A DNA stretch of 64,000 nt from NCBI GenBank assembly GCA_032718475.1, contig JAUCBJ010006915.1, forward strand, positions 1-64,000, read 5' to 3'. Shown piece by piece: positions 63,691 through 64,000 of the stretch. Within the stretch, counting starts at the first letter, position 1. Every line of letters starts with the position of its first letter. The position numbers and the translations under genes were made by a program. This DNA is from Nemertoderma westbladi. Taxonomy: Eukaryota > Xenacoelomorpha > Nemertodermatida > Nemertodermatidae. Below the pieces are notes generated by a model. It was not told the DNA's origin. It was given only the letters and a program-made list of their open reading frames with translations, and ran no database searches.

Positions 63691-64000
63691 GGTCTATGTG
63701 GTATGGGCTGCTTCCTTTAACCGTAGGTTGCTAAGCATGTCTGCTATAGGTTGGATGTGCGGCGATATAGCTTGCGCTAAACTAGCACTTAACTCATCCC
63801 TCGTAATAAATTCCTGGCTAGGGTTCTGTTGTATAGTCGGCTCTATCTGAGTAATCCGCTGTCTCTCATATGATCCCTCTTCCGGTTTAACCCGGAAGTT
63901 CTCCGTCGAACTGGGTCAGCGCTCCGTCCGCGTATTCCAAACCCGCGGGTTCGGTTCGCCAAATACTCGGCCCGTCGGAGTTTCTCCTCTAAACTCTTCG
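63691..64000 (-). pseudogene. Bel-C gag upstream part, cut by the window end
   Basis: Coding-like pieces in more than one frame (for example DELSASLAQAISPHIQPIAD on the minus strand near 63800) and a family-2 palindrome at 63937. Continues outside the window. Confidence 0.5.
63937..63954 (-). repeat. Family-2 palindrome, Bel-C gag region
   Basis: CCAAACCCGCGGGTTCGG. Corresponds broadly to the gag copies in Bel-D. Confidence 0.75.

Larger units (their letters stand above)
48368..64000 (-). mobile_element. Bel-C: Bel/Pao element with X gene, split by a Gypsy insertion
   Basis: Minus-strand order from 64000: gag, (zinc knuckles and protease core missing), protease end, RT, RNase H, linker; Gypsy at 54494-59887; integrase, intergenic region, X, repeats. 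The parts on both sides of Gypsy join within the linker/integrase N-terminus, as expected from Bel-A. It carries seven family-2 palindromes and no family 1. Diverged from A/B/D but the same gene order. Continues beyond the window. Confidence 0.85.

Noticed and set aside
4739-63954. CRISPR array
   Set aside because: The palindromes are dispersed and irregularly spaced, and there are no cas genes; the context is eukaryotic retroelements.

Overview
The window looks like nuclear DNA of an invertebrate animal, dominated by retroelements. The basis is the abundance of Bel/Pao LTR retrotransposons (a family known only from animals), a Ty3/Gypsy element, DNA-transposon remnants with TA and TTAA target sites, AT-rich spacers and long G/C homopolymer tracts. 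I see no convincing multi-exon host gene. The only protein not obviously from a transposon is an intronless ORF at 975-2648 with four degenerate cold-shock-like repeats. I cannot name the species.

Layout. 1-331 is a foldback inverted repeat. 975-2648 is the cold-shock-like gene. 3227 to about 12.4 kb is Bel-A (+ strand), cut in gag and lacking RT/RNase H, but with protease, integrase and a large extra gene, here called X. 12.4-14.9 kb holds a tRNA-like sequence, a 111-bp tandem duplication and unassigned sequence. About 14.9-20.82 kb is Bel-B (- strand): partial integrase followed by X. 21.04-28.33 kb is Bel-E (- strand), a different Bel/Pao lineage with an almost continuous gag-pol frame. 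28.3-32.5 kb is non-coding with tandem duplications. 32564-34111 is a TTAA-bounded element carrying a 162-bp tandem array. 34.11-39.08 kb is Bel-D (- strand; gag, protease and RT start). 39979-48036 is an 8-kb inverted repeat with a TA-bounded MITE in its left arm and a small acidic ORF in its spacer. 48.37-64.0 kb is Bel-C (- strand), split by a very young Gypsy element at 54494-59887 with identical 261-bp LTRs and a 5-bp target duplication.

Most unusual content. (1) Three Bel/Pao copies (A, B, C) carry X immediately downstream of integrase, where retroviruses carry env. X is about 1,240 codons. It is not env-like: it has an N-terminal Cys/His cluster, a region resembling DEDD-type 3'-5' exonucleases (RNase D/WRN type), three zinc knuckles and an RG-rich tail. 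(2) Bel-A, B and D are peppered with 17 copies of a 20-bp palindromic sequence (GGTAGGCTCGCAAGCCTTCC and variants), read through in all three coding frames and also present between genes. Bel-C carries seven copies of an unrelated palindrome (CCAAACCCGCGGGTTTGG type) at the corresponding inter-domain positions. Bel-E has neither. (3) A hairpin with a GTGAGT arm is conserved between integrase and X in all three copies.

All Bel copies carry stops, frameshifts or deletions, so they are annotated as broken genes. Their LTR limits could not be fixed by eye, and approximate boundaries are stated as such.
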